From the NCBI GenBank assembly GCA_950295325.1, contig OX485806.1:30320001-30384000 (forward strand): a DNA stretch of 64,000 nt, given 5' to 3'. This document shows positions 10,977 to 22,536 of this stretch, piece after piece. Under the pieces are notes generated by a model. The model did no database searches. It saw nothing but the letters and a program-made list of their open reading frames with translations, and was not told where the DNA came from. Position 1 is the stretch's first letter. Every line of letters starts with the position of its first letter. The position numbers and the translations under genes were made by a program. This stretch comes from Polytrichum commune. Its lineage: Eukaryota > Streptophyta > Polytrichopsida > Polytrichales > Polytrichaceae.

Positions 10977-13900
10977 AACCTACTAAATTTGTACTATCTC
11001 ACACATGTGGAGATATAATTTGGAAAAAGGGCTGAATGATCATTAGTATACCTTGAAATTTGTAGTAGTCATTTTAGTTCAAGTACCCTCATATCTCCCA
11101 CATGTGTAAATGGTAGCCTAGCTAGTTTAGGTGGATTTTGCTTGCATGGCGTGGGATTTTCCTCCAATGTGTAGGATTGGAAGATCAAGGCATCAATTGT
11201 AGGGATTCTGCAAACCTTGTAAATGTGACTTTGAGACACATGTGGCTGGCCTGTTCCCTAAGACCTCAAGGTTTCTAACTGTGTTATCCAACACAACTTT
11301 TATTCGTTGGCTCGTGTTGCTTAATGACATGTAATTGCAATCTTTTGTTGTTATTGTTTAGTGTTTTGCTTTGCCTGGACTTCAGTGTGACCCTTAACCC
11401 TAAACCCTAGTAAATGTTTGTTTCTCTGACTCTGTACATGTGCTTCTAACAAGAATTCTACTGTATCATACACTTTAAGGAATGGGGGCAATCAAGGGAA
11501 AAAAATACATATAAGTAATATAGGGTACCATAAAATCAACCATCCAAGAATTTATAATTACCAATAGGGTGCAAATAATCACAACAATTTACCATTATTT
11601 CAAAAATTAGCATCCCTTATAATCCTTTCTCATAGGTAAATAGCCCCCATTTTAATAGGTCATTATCGCAGGTGTATGCAAAATATACAAGGGAGTGCCC
11701 CCCCCGAGACGTGAACTGAAGTAATAACCCACAAGATTGGCCGGATGGGTGGACTAATCTACTGCTTCCAAGTAATTACCATCTATCTCCTATAATCATC
11801 CAAATGAAGCATCTTATCCATGCGTCACATTCATTTATGCAAACGACCTGAGTTCATCTTAAGTCCATTAATTCATTCTTTGCAGAACCACTCTTCATCC
11901 AACCTATATTATCCTAGCTTCATCTAAAATATTTTCATCACTACCGCGAGTGGAGAGGGGGGGGGGTTGCTCAAGATACCTAGCTTTCACCAAATTCCAC
12001 ACCGGCTATCATTTGTTGGGTTCGTTGAGTAGTGAGAGAATTGAGGGTTAAGCTACCTTTCCGAAGATTAATACTCAGATGCATGATTTTGCCACCTTTC
12101 AAGCCAACACTCCACTCCAGACTAAACCTAGAGCTCTAACTTTGGTCTCTAACTTTATCACTAGTTGCTAACTCTATCTCTAACTACTAACTCTATATCT
12201 ACCTCATGTCGTTAAACCTCAACCAAAACTTATGCAACCAAAAACTAATGCAAGTATCAGAACCTAGAACTACAACCAGATGCAGGTTTCACTTCAGCAG
12301 TCACACGTTCGCATACAGTTCGCTCCAACAAACACAAATCTATACAATAATGATCCAACAAGGTTCAAAAATCCTTTTATTCAACATTAATATTTTTTCT
12401 AAAATTATTCAACATCCATTTTGCTAGCATTCTAGGAATTTTGTGCCTCTACTTACATATAAATGGCAGAGAGAGAGAGTGTGTTCTAACTGCGGAAAAA
12501 AATGAGAATGAGTGTGGCGCTAACCTTCATGGACTATCCCCTTCCAACTACAAAGCCTTACCAATTGTAGATCTAATCATACCTACATCTGACAGTTAGC
12601 ATATACGGCCAACTTCACCCTAATTATCCTTCTCTAAATCCCTAAATCCAACGGTCTTCATTCGCCACCCTATCAATCCAACAACATTCATCCGCTCAAC
12701 CTTCATTAGTTCAACACCTTCATCCGCATACGTCCTCGACCACTCACGCCTTCATCTAATCGACAATGTGTTGGGCCGTTGTGTATTGTCGAATTATCTT
12801 AACAGTGTTAACTAATTGATATTAATTTAATTATTAACATCTAACTTCTTTTCTTACTAGACTGCGAGCCTTAACTCAAACCGTGAGTGGTTTGGGTGGC
12901 TCATGGCATAGGGTTCGTGTCACTTGGGTAAGGGATTACAATATAAAGTTTGTACCCCCCATATGTTCAGTATTGATTCATTTCAACCTTCATTTCATTG
13001 GACTAAATTCAAGATCTCTGATATTAATGTTTAAGTTAATTTCCTAAAAAAAATATACATATGAGTCATAAGAATCCCTCCATGTTTTCACCTTGAACTA
13101 ATTGAGTGACACAAATTTTTGATTGTATTGAAGGATGTGTTGCCAACCAAGTTGGATATCTTATATTTGTATACATATCCTAAGTGATATCCATGTTGAA
13201 CCTAAATGTCCACACAACATGGTTGAGTACCTACACTGGAAGGTGGACTTCTCATTGGAAATATGAATGATGTGCATGGGTGACTATGAAATAAAACCCC
13301 TATATACACAAAAATTTCAAGGAAATAAATGATATACATACTAAAGATAGGCTACTATAATATATAATTGTGTATGTATACTCATCTCTTCAATTTAATG
13401 TGATAAATGCATTTACTACATACACAAAATATAAATCATGAAACAAACAGGTCTATATCTCACATAGAATCCATTTTCACTTTCAATAACAAAATTATTG
13501 AACATATTTTCATCCATTGGATGTAACTCATAATATGTTGACCCTAAAACACACGTCATTTGGATGCAATACGTAATTGGATGAAACTATCATATATATT
13601 GTCAATTCTTTTTATCTAACCTTAGGGGTCCTTTAGTATGTATACCTTTACCTAGAATTCTTGATGGCCTTTTTTATTTTCTACTCACTAGAGAAAAAAA
13701 AATGCCTCTCCCTTATGTATACTAATGCCTCAAATAATACCCCTTCTGACACTCACATTAGTTCGTACATGATATGACAAGTCCAACCCCCATGATACCT
13801 CCTACATGTTAAGAGAAGAGGAGGTTCAATCCTTAAACCCTTGATGACTCTACCTATGTGGTGTGCACACACTCTCGTTGCGTCAAGCAACATATATCCA

Positions 13901-14860
13901 TATGCTACCAACAAACTAAGCTATGTGGGGCTTATATGGTAACAATATTTAATAGAGGATGTATGTTTGAGTGGTATATGCCATGTTAAGTAGTTAAGAA
14001 AGGACACTAAAAAAATATGTGTTACTATGAGATTGGACTATGTGTTCAAAATATAAACACCATTAGATAGTTCAATACTATACACAATTGAGAGGGTAAT
14101 GTGATGGTTCAAAGAGGATGAACAAAATTGAAAAAGTAAATAAACATATTCTATTACTATGATCGTCTTTTGAGATCTTTATAGGAGGAGAAGGAGAAAC
14201 TTCGGTCTCCGGTAGGAGACCGACGTGAATGGAGTGTTTGTTCATTCCACCCCTAGACCTATGTCCACGGGACATAGGAATAGAAGTAAAGAACTACTTC
14301 CCTCTTTCGAGAGTAGACTGAGATCTTTATAGTATCTTACTATGACCTCTTATATCTTTTGCATCTCAACTCCGATGACAATCCTCATAATTGGTGCCTT
14401 CTAACTAGAGGAGACAAATCCCAATTCCATAACAATATTAAACCTATAGGCTTAGCTTCCTTTCTAAGGGGGGAGGGTAAGCTATGGTACTATAGAGTTT
14501 GCACAACTACCGACACCAATTCCCGCATTCGCAGCCAACAAAGCTAGTACATACAATAACATGTTGGACGCATGCACCGCCCTGTATGGACCTCGGGCAA
14601 TGCACCCTAAGACTCTTATATTCTACCATGCCAAACATTCCCAATTAAGTCTTAATTATTTATTCAATGTGACAGAATGAACAATCCTTAGGTTGAGTAC
14701 TTTTCATTCGTAAGGAAACCCCAACATAAATGGGGGCCTTGTGCTTGTTTAATTCCCAACCCCACAGTGCAAGAGCCTACTACTCAATGATATCGTGTTG
14801 ATCTAACAACCAAAATTATAGGTGGAGTTGGAAGTGCCACAATAGAGCCACCACACCTTA
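10977..14860. other. No gene recognised
   Basis: Non-coding AT-rich sequence with a G run at about 11958-11966 and a CTAACT-rich stretch at about 12130-12205. A small hairpin TCGGTCTCC/GGAGACCGA sits at about 14202-14223. It lies in a block (GTGAATGGAGTGTTTGTTCATTCC) that recurs in diverged form near 24895-24955. Sequence at about 14330-14390 and 14760-14860 resembles the ends of the 220-bp repeat unit of 34560-35205, with 370 bp of other sequence between. That intervening frame (14359-14547) was not recognised. Confidence 0.45.
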
Positions 14861-15265
14861 GGGCCGGTTGACATGGGTCCGAAGTCCTAAGTCCTCAAGT
14901 CACTTGAGGTCAATCCATGCAATTTTAGCCGTTGAGAGCATGGGAAGTTGGGACTTACCACTTCACACGGGTCCCAAGTCCTAAATCCCAAGTCCCAAGT
15001 ATGACATGCATGCCTACATGACAACACTTTTCTAGAAGTCAAGCTTGAGACTTGTGTTGAGAGTTGGATTGCGCAAAAAGCTAGACCCAACTCTCAACAC
15101 AAGTCCCACAAATATTTTTACACAAAACAATCAAAATCCAACTTTAATGAGAATTTACCATATTTCAATGGGTTTTTAAGGCTCAAAAGTTGGGACTTCG
15201 CCTCCGTGTTGGAACTTGCTAACATGAGTGGGACTTGGGACTTGGGACTCCATGTGAACTAGCCC
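14861..15265. mobile_element. PIF/Harbinger-type MITE (GGGCCGGTT ends)
   Basis: A 405-bp element. The left end GGGCCGGTTGACATGGGTCC pairs with the right end, whose inverse begins GGGCTAGTTCACATGGAGTC. AAGTCC-rich subterminal sequence is found on both sides. The left flank is TTA and the right flank TCA, consistent with a decayed 3-bp TWA target duplication as used by PIF/Harbinger elements. The interior carries a perfect 19-bp inverted repeat (15049-15067 with 15087-15105). No coding capacity. Confidence 0.65.
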
Positions 15266-15317
15266 TCAGTATCAAAGGTGTACGAATGGTGCGATTCTTG
15301 CCAACGACAGGGCTTCT

Positions 15318-15543
15318 CAATGATCGGGGAGATTTTTTAGCATAATCGGTTGAGATCCTAGTGTTTGCAAGTCCAACCGGTTACATGTTAACATCCTTCG
15401 GTTCTCCTTTATTAAATAGGGGTATATTCTATAGATTCCTCTAAAATGATCGGTAATTTTCCTGCAGTCTTGAACTTCAACCGGTTATTTCTCAAACTCA
15501 ACCGGTTCATCTGTACCTAACTGCCGGTCCTCCCCGATCATAG
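15318..15543. mobile_element. Short hAT-type MITE with 8-bp target duplication
   Basis: A 226-bp element with 14-bp terminal repeats (CAATGATCGGGGAG left, inverse CTATGATCGGGGAG right, one mismatch). It is flanked by 8-bp repeats GGGCTTCT (15310-15317) and AGGCTTCT (15544-15551), also one mismatch. TIRs starting with CA and 8-bp duplications are the hAT signature. The interior contains inverted copies of the CCGGTT dispersed-repeat blocks found at 8938, 15774 and 28118, which suggests those are end-less relatives. Confidence 0.75.
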
Positions 15544-15551
15544 AGGCTTCT

Positions 15552-16954
15552 GTGAGTTCAAAGATTCCTGGTCAAACCCTTGTCAAAGGTAGTCTTCGTG
15601 GTGTACAGTATAGTATATTGTAGGTCGAGGCCGACTGAAAAACCTTAGTAACAATATGAGTGATTTCAGAGGTCCTTTGAATCCGCAAGATTATGAGGAG
15701 TTTCAAGCTTTGCATCCCACCCACCCTCTTGCCCTTGGACATGTGTCGCAACTTGAAGCTCTCGGTCATTTCGTCACCAATTACCGACCGCTGTTTACAG
15801 TTGAGCTTCAGGTTGAGTTTGAGAAATAACCGGTTGAGCTTCCAGACTTCATGAAATTAACCGATCATTGTAGAAGAATCTGTGGGATATACCTCAAATT
15901 ATGAAAGAAGAAAAAGCCCAGAAGATCACGACACGTAAGTAGTTGCACTTGGAAACACTCGGATTTTTACCAATCATGCCCAAAAACCCTCCCCGGACAC
16001 TGTTTGTCACCTGTTTCACTAATGAGGAACTTGCCTATCTTTAGCATCTTCGCTCGTAAATCCCTCACGAGATCGATCACCAACAGATCAACAGGCCCCA
16101 TATTATTCTCCTATATCGGATCACCCACTAGCACTCTATGTGCATTTGGCCCCGTACGTGCATAACATTGATCAGTAGCTGAAGCTGCTTCTTTGTTGCT
16201 TCTTGACCATTGAGGATTATCAGTGTGACCCACACTAATTTCCCAACATTGTGGAACTATCCAAGACCTATGTTCTTAACATGGTCACAGTGTTCATAAC
16301 ATTGGACCAAAAATAAAGAAATCTAGGAAATAATCTACTGCATCACATAAGTAAGAAGACGACCATCCTTGTGTGCATTGTTCCATTGTAGATAATATGA
16401 GCAACACGTAAATGAGGAAACTAACACTAAAAACATTAGGGATGTTGTTGTGGAAGCACACTATATTCTAACCGTAGTAATAAAACATCAACGGAGTTTA
16501 TGTTGTAGGTTGCAATATTCCTATTGGTTGGAAAATAGTGTGCATTTGAGAGTCCTCCAACGTCGTGAGTCCCAACTCAAATGTGTTTTACGTGGGCAGT
16601 TTTGATTGCAAGAATTGAATGTTTGATTTACTTTCAAAGGTAGATTAAACAACATGATTGAAAATGGTGAACCCCTCTTCCCTCCGCCCACCCAGAAACT
16701 ACCATTGTTGAGTCATTTATTTAAAAATAAAACTTCCATAATTTTTTATGCTTTCAATATAATCATTGGAGCTGCCTATGTAGGTTAGGTATGTGGAGAG
16801 ATTGATGCAAAAACATTTCCCCCAAGTGAAATGTTCCACATTGTTTAAATATGTGACAATGTATAATGTGGACCAAACTACGGTGCAATCAAGAGTAAGT
16901 TGTGCTATAAGTATGCCCACAGTTTTCACCATAAACAAGTGTAGTATATATAGT
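15552..16954. repeat. Gene-free; second CCGGTT repeat copy at about 15774-16010
   Basis: From about 15774 to 16010 is a direct-orientation copy of the CCGGTT dispersed repeat, blocks GAAATAACCGGTTGAG, CAGACTTCATGAAA and ATATACCTCAAATTA. With the MITE at 15318-15543 it forms an inverted pair about 230 bp apart. A stretch at about 16506-16560 (TTGTAGGTTGCAATATT...) has a diverged counterpart near 63520-63580. No gene is supported. Confidence 0.5.
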
Positions 16955-17470
16955 CACATGGCTCCATGTATCTCCACTTGTTGTTAAGTAACATTGACTC
17001 TATATCAATAGTTACTTGGAACAACAACTCAAGAAAACATGTCACATTAATAAGCTTATTTAGTGTAGATAAGATCTCCCTCCGAGTACTATAGAGATGG
17101 ACTATGTGTTCAAGTCCAACCCATGGTGGTTTCAGTCCCTTGTACATATATGAGCCACCTCATAAAGTGGAATTTTCAAGGGGTCCAAGGGAAGAGCTAT
17201 TTATGCACACATTCACATGGCTCCATGTATCTCCATGTGTCATTCAATGACATTGACTCTATATCAATAGTTACTTGGAACAACAACTCAAGAAAATAGG
17301 TCACATTAATAAGCCAATTTAGTGTATATAAGATCTCCTTACATGTACCATAAAGATGGACCATGTGTTCAAGTCCAACTCATGGCAATTTCACTCCTTT
17401 ACATATATAAGCCACTTGATAAAGCGGACTTTTCAAGGGGTCCATGTTGGAAACTATTTATGCACACATT
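16955..17470. repeat. Tandem duplication, period about 259 bp
   Basis: Two adjacent copies (16955-17213 and 17214 to about 17470) both begin CACATGGCTCCATGTATCTC. Both run through GACTCTATATCAATAGTTAC, GTGTTCAAGTCCAAC and TTTTCAAGGGGTCCA. The copies differ by scattered substitutions. No reading frame is conserved between them, so this is a non-coding segmental duplication. Confidence 0.85.
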
Positions 17471-17474
17471 CATG

Positions 17475-18720
17475 GGATGTTTCTTATATTTGATGAATAA
17501 TTATGAAATATATCTAATCTAATCTCAAAATGACTTTTCATTATTTAAGTCCTTCATGAGTTTTTTTTTTTTTTGTAATTCTTACTTTGAGACATTAAAT
17601 AAGACCCTACCTTTTATTGCATGGCATTTTCTAGTGGAACATCAGTAGTCTCGTGGCCCAACCATCCATGCCTCCCCCACTATAAGTACATGTGAACATG
17701 TGTGCCATCCCTGACTTAGACAATCTCATCATTAGTGTGATTTATCATTTAATTCCTTACCAATGCATTATTATTCTTCTCACCGACTAATATTTTGTAA
17801 AGCGGATGTAGTGAGGGCACCACCATGAACCAAACATGCTTCAAAATTGAACTCATCATCCAATCAATGAACTTTGACCACCTCTAGAATAGGCGTATGA
17901 ACTCCAAGCTTGAAATTATGATTGTAAACACATGTGTATCCAAATATATATTGAGGTCCCCATCATCATTCTAGCCAAATTTAGAAAGACTTCACTAGCT
18001 CCCCCAGCTTGAGAACTTCAACTCAAAATTTGTTTGAAACAAGGATACTTTATTTTCCAAATATTCTAAATAACGGAGTTGGTTTTCAAATGGTTGATCC
18101 TAAATATATATTGGTGATAGTGGGTTGAATTGCCCTTGACATCAAAGGTGATATGAAAGTTCCAAGTTCATTTGTATGCACCCATGGGTATTAATGGGTT
18201 AGCCACCACTAACATAAAAAATAAAAATAAAACCATTAAATCCAACCTACTTTAATTGAGTTCACAACATTTTGCTACATGATGATTCCCAAATCCGAAA
18301 GTCAGAATATTATGTCCAAAGAAAACTCTTTGTTGTTTTTCTCCACTTAATTTTAAAACAATGGATGAAATCATCAAAACACATTATTTTCAATTTATAT
18401 TATATGTTACATTTATATGCAGCCCCGTGGGGAAAACTTATCTATTATACATGGAGGGGTGGTGTTTATCATTAACGACTATGAGACAATACTGGCCGCG
18501 GGGAAAAAAAAAGACCCCACACCTCCCATGTAATAGTGTAGTGAACAAGTATGAAAGTCTGCTACAATAGTAAGTATATAACAACAATAAGCCTCCAAAT
18601 ATGTGAAGGCAAAAGGAAACCACAAGGTGACCCAACCCCCCCCCCTTTCCACCTCACGCCACATGTCATGTCTTCCCTTCCCACCTCATCTTTGAAACTT
18701 CCTTGCATACTTAGGGCAGT
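17475..18720. other. No gene recognised
   Basis: AT-rich non-coding sequence with a poly-T run at about 17561-17574 and a C run near 18638-18646. Short open frames overlap on opposite strands and match no family I know. Confidence 0.5.
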
Positions 18721-19134
18721 ACCCCACTAGGGGTAGGCGAATGAAATAAGGACCTTCTATTGGCTGGGGGGAGGGCCCCTTCACCCCACTACCGGCACTA
18801 AATTCGGCGGGAGCGTGACCTGGCTCCGCAGATGGGTGGCATGAAGTTCCAGGGGAAGGGGCCTGGCTCTCCCCCCCCCCCGGCGCCGGTGCCCTGCTGG
18901 GCCCTCAACCTGACCGCCACTTGTACAGACACCCGGGGAATCTGCAGTCTGCCGGGAGGACCTCGGCAGGGGAAGAATGCTGCAGCTGCAGACTGCCTCC
19001 CCCCCGTAGATACCGCGGCCGGTGGCACTGCCTACCCAGGTGTGGCAGGAAACCTACCACTGCAGGGCTCACCTACCTACTTTCCCCGCCTTAAGCCTAG
19101 CCCGGCCGGCGAATGGCGCTGCCCCTAGTGGGGT
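18721..19134. mobile_element. GC-rich inverted-repeat island, probable non-autonomous element
   Basis: About 414 bp that is strikingly GC-rich against AT-rich surroundings. It is bounded by ACCCCACTAGGGGTAG (18721-18736) and its near-exact inverse CTGCCCCTAGTGGGGT (19119-19134, one mismatch). Frames of 98 codons (+) and 76 codons (-) run through it. They overlap and are rich in Pro/Gly/Ala, as expected of GC-rich non-coding DNA. No clear target duplication was found. It could be a GC-rich MITE or a captured fragment of a CpG-rich gene end. Confidence 0.5.
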
Positions 19135-20930
19135 TTCGACCTTATAGCCCAATGGAAAGGTATTGCATGGAAGCCTTAGCCTACATCTACCAGATGTGTA
19201 CAAGCCTAGAGTTCGAGTATCTAGACATATCGTACATTGGACCCCCCTCGGCTGCGAACTTTCTGTGCATACATGTAGCCCAACAAAAGTATTGGAAGGA
19301 GAGTTTGGGTTACATCTATAAAACATGTACACATTTGACTTTAAAATTTCATGAGACGTGCAAATGTCTAGAATTTGGAGCTTAAACACATTGTTAAACC
19401 CCACCGACTACAAATTAATGTAGTGAACATTGACAATACCTATTTATATTTGAGATTTGGAGCTTAACATGCAAAACTCTACATATCATCATGCAAACTT
19501 ACTTCATGGCATGTGAAAAAATATGAGTGTCAAATTAATGAAAGTTGCATATGATGTCTTGAGATCTGAAATTTTCTTTATAAACTTACAAACTATTGTG
19601 ATGGAGACTGAATATACTCCAATAGTCTACCTACTTGAGATACGGAGCTTAATAATGGCATGTGGAAAATTAGCGTGACTAGAATGGTGAAAGTTGCATA
19701 TGGTGTCTTGAGATCTAGAGCTTGCCCCAAAGGTGATAATGCATTGACACTTAGCAATCCAATTGACGCAAACTTGACCTAACCTAATCTTACCAAACCA
19801 ATGAGCAACAAAACGGAGGGTGGAAGGAAGGAAGGAAGGAAGATACTTTGCGAGACAAAAGATCCTTGATCCTTATGTAAGTAGGAGAGAGGAAATTATT
19901 GCATACCACTTGCATATGAGCGTACCTCTTATCCATCCAACATAATAAAAACTCGACCCTCATTGGTTTGTGGCCATTTCATCTCAAATACACTTTCACA
20001 AGGATGGCCTATAATTAAGCAATTGATTTGGAAGGGAGGAATAAAGCTATCACACCCGACCTAACACAAGCAACATCTAGAATAGCAACATTGGAGTGCG
20101 TGTATATAAATGTCTTCATATGCGCTTTATTCTCAAGACGAGAATCAAAGTACATTGATAATCATTAATGTAAAATGTAAAATCCATAGTATTGGTTTTT
20201 TTATTTCAATTTTTTTAATTTGAATGATATACTGTAGTCACCAGTACGTACATACATACATACATACATGCATATGTTACTATCTCCTCGGGGGGTAAAA
20301 ATTCTCCCTGACACAAGGTAAGCTTGGATATACTGTTGTTGTGCCCCTTCAGTGTCCATTCATAGACAACTCCCCCTTTTTTCCACAAGTGAGTAGCTGA
20401 GGCCTATTTTGCCCAGAAAGTGTGACCAAAGGACATGGGGAAACTAATAAGTGGGAAGAAATCCGAGGAGATCAAGGGCACTAGCTAGCTAGGAGCCCCT
20501 TCGCGAAATACGAGCCGCAGCAATTCCGGCCCCGCGCCCGGGAAGAGGCCCCAGTTTATCCTTGAAGCTTCCAACCATAACTACATCTTTAGACGATTCT
20601 CAACTGTAATGCCCCTTCCAACGATTTGGGGGCCGTTTTTAGGCACACCCTCCCGGATCATATCAACGACTATAACCGCTAACCCTAATTTTAGCACACA
20701 CATGTTCAACTGCCAAAGGTGCTCGAGCTCCATGGCCATACTTTGGGGGGCCGGGCGGGCCTGCAGCAGCTCTAGAGGCACGAGAAGGGGCCCCGGGAAC
20801 GGGGCTCATCGGTCAAACATTCCACGTGAATTGGGATGGGGAAGCACTTAATGGCGAGTGATTTGCTGCTTATGCGACGGGCGATGCGACTTGCTACTAT
20901 TGTAGAAGCAAGCAAGCAAGCTACCACATA
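19135..20930. other. No gene recognised; partial duplications and a GC-rich patch
   Basis: At 19440-19720 a segment with TTGAGATnnGGAGCTTAA and GAAAGTTGCATATGnTGTCT is present twice, about 185 bp apart. A (GGAA)n tract lies near 19825-19842. At 19875-19990 is a fragment of the CCCTCTCT/GTATGCTCG foldback family (see 31500-31960). A CATA tetranucleotide repeat lies at about 20250-20270. About 20500-20850 is GC-rich but has no recognisable gene or terminal repeat. Confidence 0.45.
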
Positions 20931-22398
20931 CCCGGACCCAATAAAAAATGTCGTTTGAGGCTCGACTCGCCCTCTTTCAAAAACGCCCGTAAACGCTAAT
21001 TTAAGCCAACGTACGTACTCCCTCCGGTGTTCGAGATTGAAGCTTCATCTGGGTTTCGTTTTGAAGGGTTCTCAAGTTTCAGCCGTTCAGGTGAAGCGTT
21101 GGTTCAAATCCAAGACGTCAATCTAAGAATATAGAAGTGAAACACAAGATTCGTATTGAACTTGTGTGCATGAATTGTATGGTACATGTTTCTAGGACAA
21201 TTGGAAGAGTTGAGAATCAACCGTCGAACTCCACTTCTTGTAGTGACAATGTTGTATGCTTGTGGGATCGTGTGGTGGGCAGATTATCCTTATAAAATAC
21301 ACCCGGACACAATAAAAAATATCCTTCGAAGCTCGACTCGCCCTCTTTCAAAAACGCCCATAATCGCTAATTTAAGCCAACGTATGTACTCCCTCCGTTG
21401 TTCGAGATTGAAGCCCTTGTCTAGGTTTCGTTTTGAAGGGTTCTCAAGTTTCAGCCGTTCAGTTGAAGCGTTGGTTCCAATCCAAGACGTCAATCTAAGA
21501 ATACATAAATGAAATACAAGACTCGTATTGAACTTGTGCATGAATTATATGGTGCATGTTTCTAGTACAATGTGAAGAGTTAAGAATCAACCGTCGAACT
21601 CCACTTCTTGTAGTGAGAATGTTGTATGCTTGTTGGTTTGTGTGGTGGGCAGATTATCCTTATAAAATACACCCGGACACAATAAAAAATATCCTTGGAG
21701 GCTCGACTCGCCCTCTTTCAAAAACGCCCATAATCGCTAATTTAAGCCAACGTATGTACTCCCTCCGGTGTTCGAGATTGAAGCCCTTGTCTAGGTTTCG
21801 TTTTGAAGGGTTCTCAAGTTTCAGCCGTTCAGTTGAAGCGTTGGTTCCAATCCAAGACGTCAATCTAAGAATACATAAATGAAATACAAGACTCGTATTG
21901 AACTTGTGCATGAATTATATGGTGCATGTTTCTAGTACAATGTGAAGAGTTAAGAATCAACCGTCGAACTCCACTTCTTGTAGTGAGAATGTTGTATGCT
22001 TGTTGGTTTGTGTGGTGGGCAGATTATCCTTATAAAATACACCCGGACCCAATAAAAAATATCCTTGGAGGCTCGACTCGCCCTCTTTCAAAAACGCCCA
22101 TAATCGCTAATTTAAGCCAACGTATGTACTCCCTCCGTTGTTCGAGATTGAAGCCCTTGTCTAGGTTTCGTTTTGAAGGGTTCTCAAGTTTCAGCCGTTC
22201 AGTTGAAGCGTTGGTTCCAATCCAAGACATCAATCTAAGAATACATAAATGAAATACAAGACTCGTATTGAACTTGTGCATGAATTATATGATGCATGTT
22301 TCTAGTACAATGTGAAGAGTTAAGAATCAGCCGTCGAACTCCACTTCTTGTAGTGAGAATGTTGTATGCTTGTCGGTTCGTGTGGTGGGCAGATTATA
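20931..22398. repeat. 370-bp tandem array amplifying a transposon left end plus host flank
   Basis: Four head-to-tail units start near 20931, 21302, 21672 and 22042. Each holds about 90 bp outside the hAT element (CCCGGACCCAATAAAAAAT... to the target site ACTCCCTC). This is followed by the element's left TIR and about 270 bp of interior, ending GTGGTGGGCAGATTAT. Units 2-4 are nearly identical and unit 1 is the most diverged, so the amplification is young. A 108-codon frame repeats in three units, but it is simply carried by the duplication and overlaps another frame on the opposite strand. Confidence 0.9.
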
Positions 22399-22528
22399 TT
22401 GAAGACTTCAAGTGATGTCTTCATTTTCAATTCGGGGTTGCATTTTGAAGGGTTTGTTTTGACTTAGGTGTATTTAGAAGGGCCGAATCGCATTTGAAGG
22501 GCAGTGAAGACTTCAATCTTGAACACTG
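21025..22528 (-). mobile_element. hAT element with four left ends and one right end
   Basis: The left TIR CGGTGTTCGAGATTGAAG (21025-21042) pairs with the right TIR CTTCAATCTTGAACACTG (22511-22528). Perfect 8-bp duplications ACTCCCTC flank the element (21017-21024 and 22529-22536). Because the left end lies inside the 370-bp tandem array, ACTCCCTC plus TIR recurs at about 21387, 21757 and 22127, giving four left ends facing one right end. It is the same family as the element at 29922-30988: TGAAGGG-rich ends are shared, and a remnant of the transposase C terminus (minus strand, SLQEVE-type) survives near each unit's CCGTCGAACTCCACTTCTTG. The rest of the transposase is gone. Confidence 0.88.
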
Positions 22529-22536
22529 ACTCCCTC

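Noticed and set aside
18798-19128. Overlapping GC-rich open frames on both strands (98 and 76 residues)
   Set aside because: Low-complexity Pro/Gly/Ala translations of a GC-rich inverted-repeat element; open frames on both strands are expected at this composition.
21186-22252. Three near-identical 108-residue open frames on the + strand
   Set aside because: They are repeated only because the 370-bp DNA unit is repeated. Matching long frames exist on the opposite strand, and the region is the non-coding end of a hAT element.
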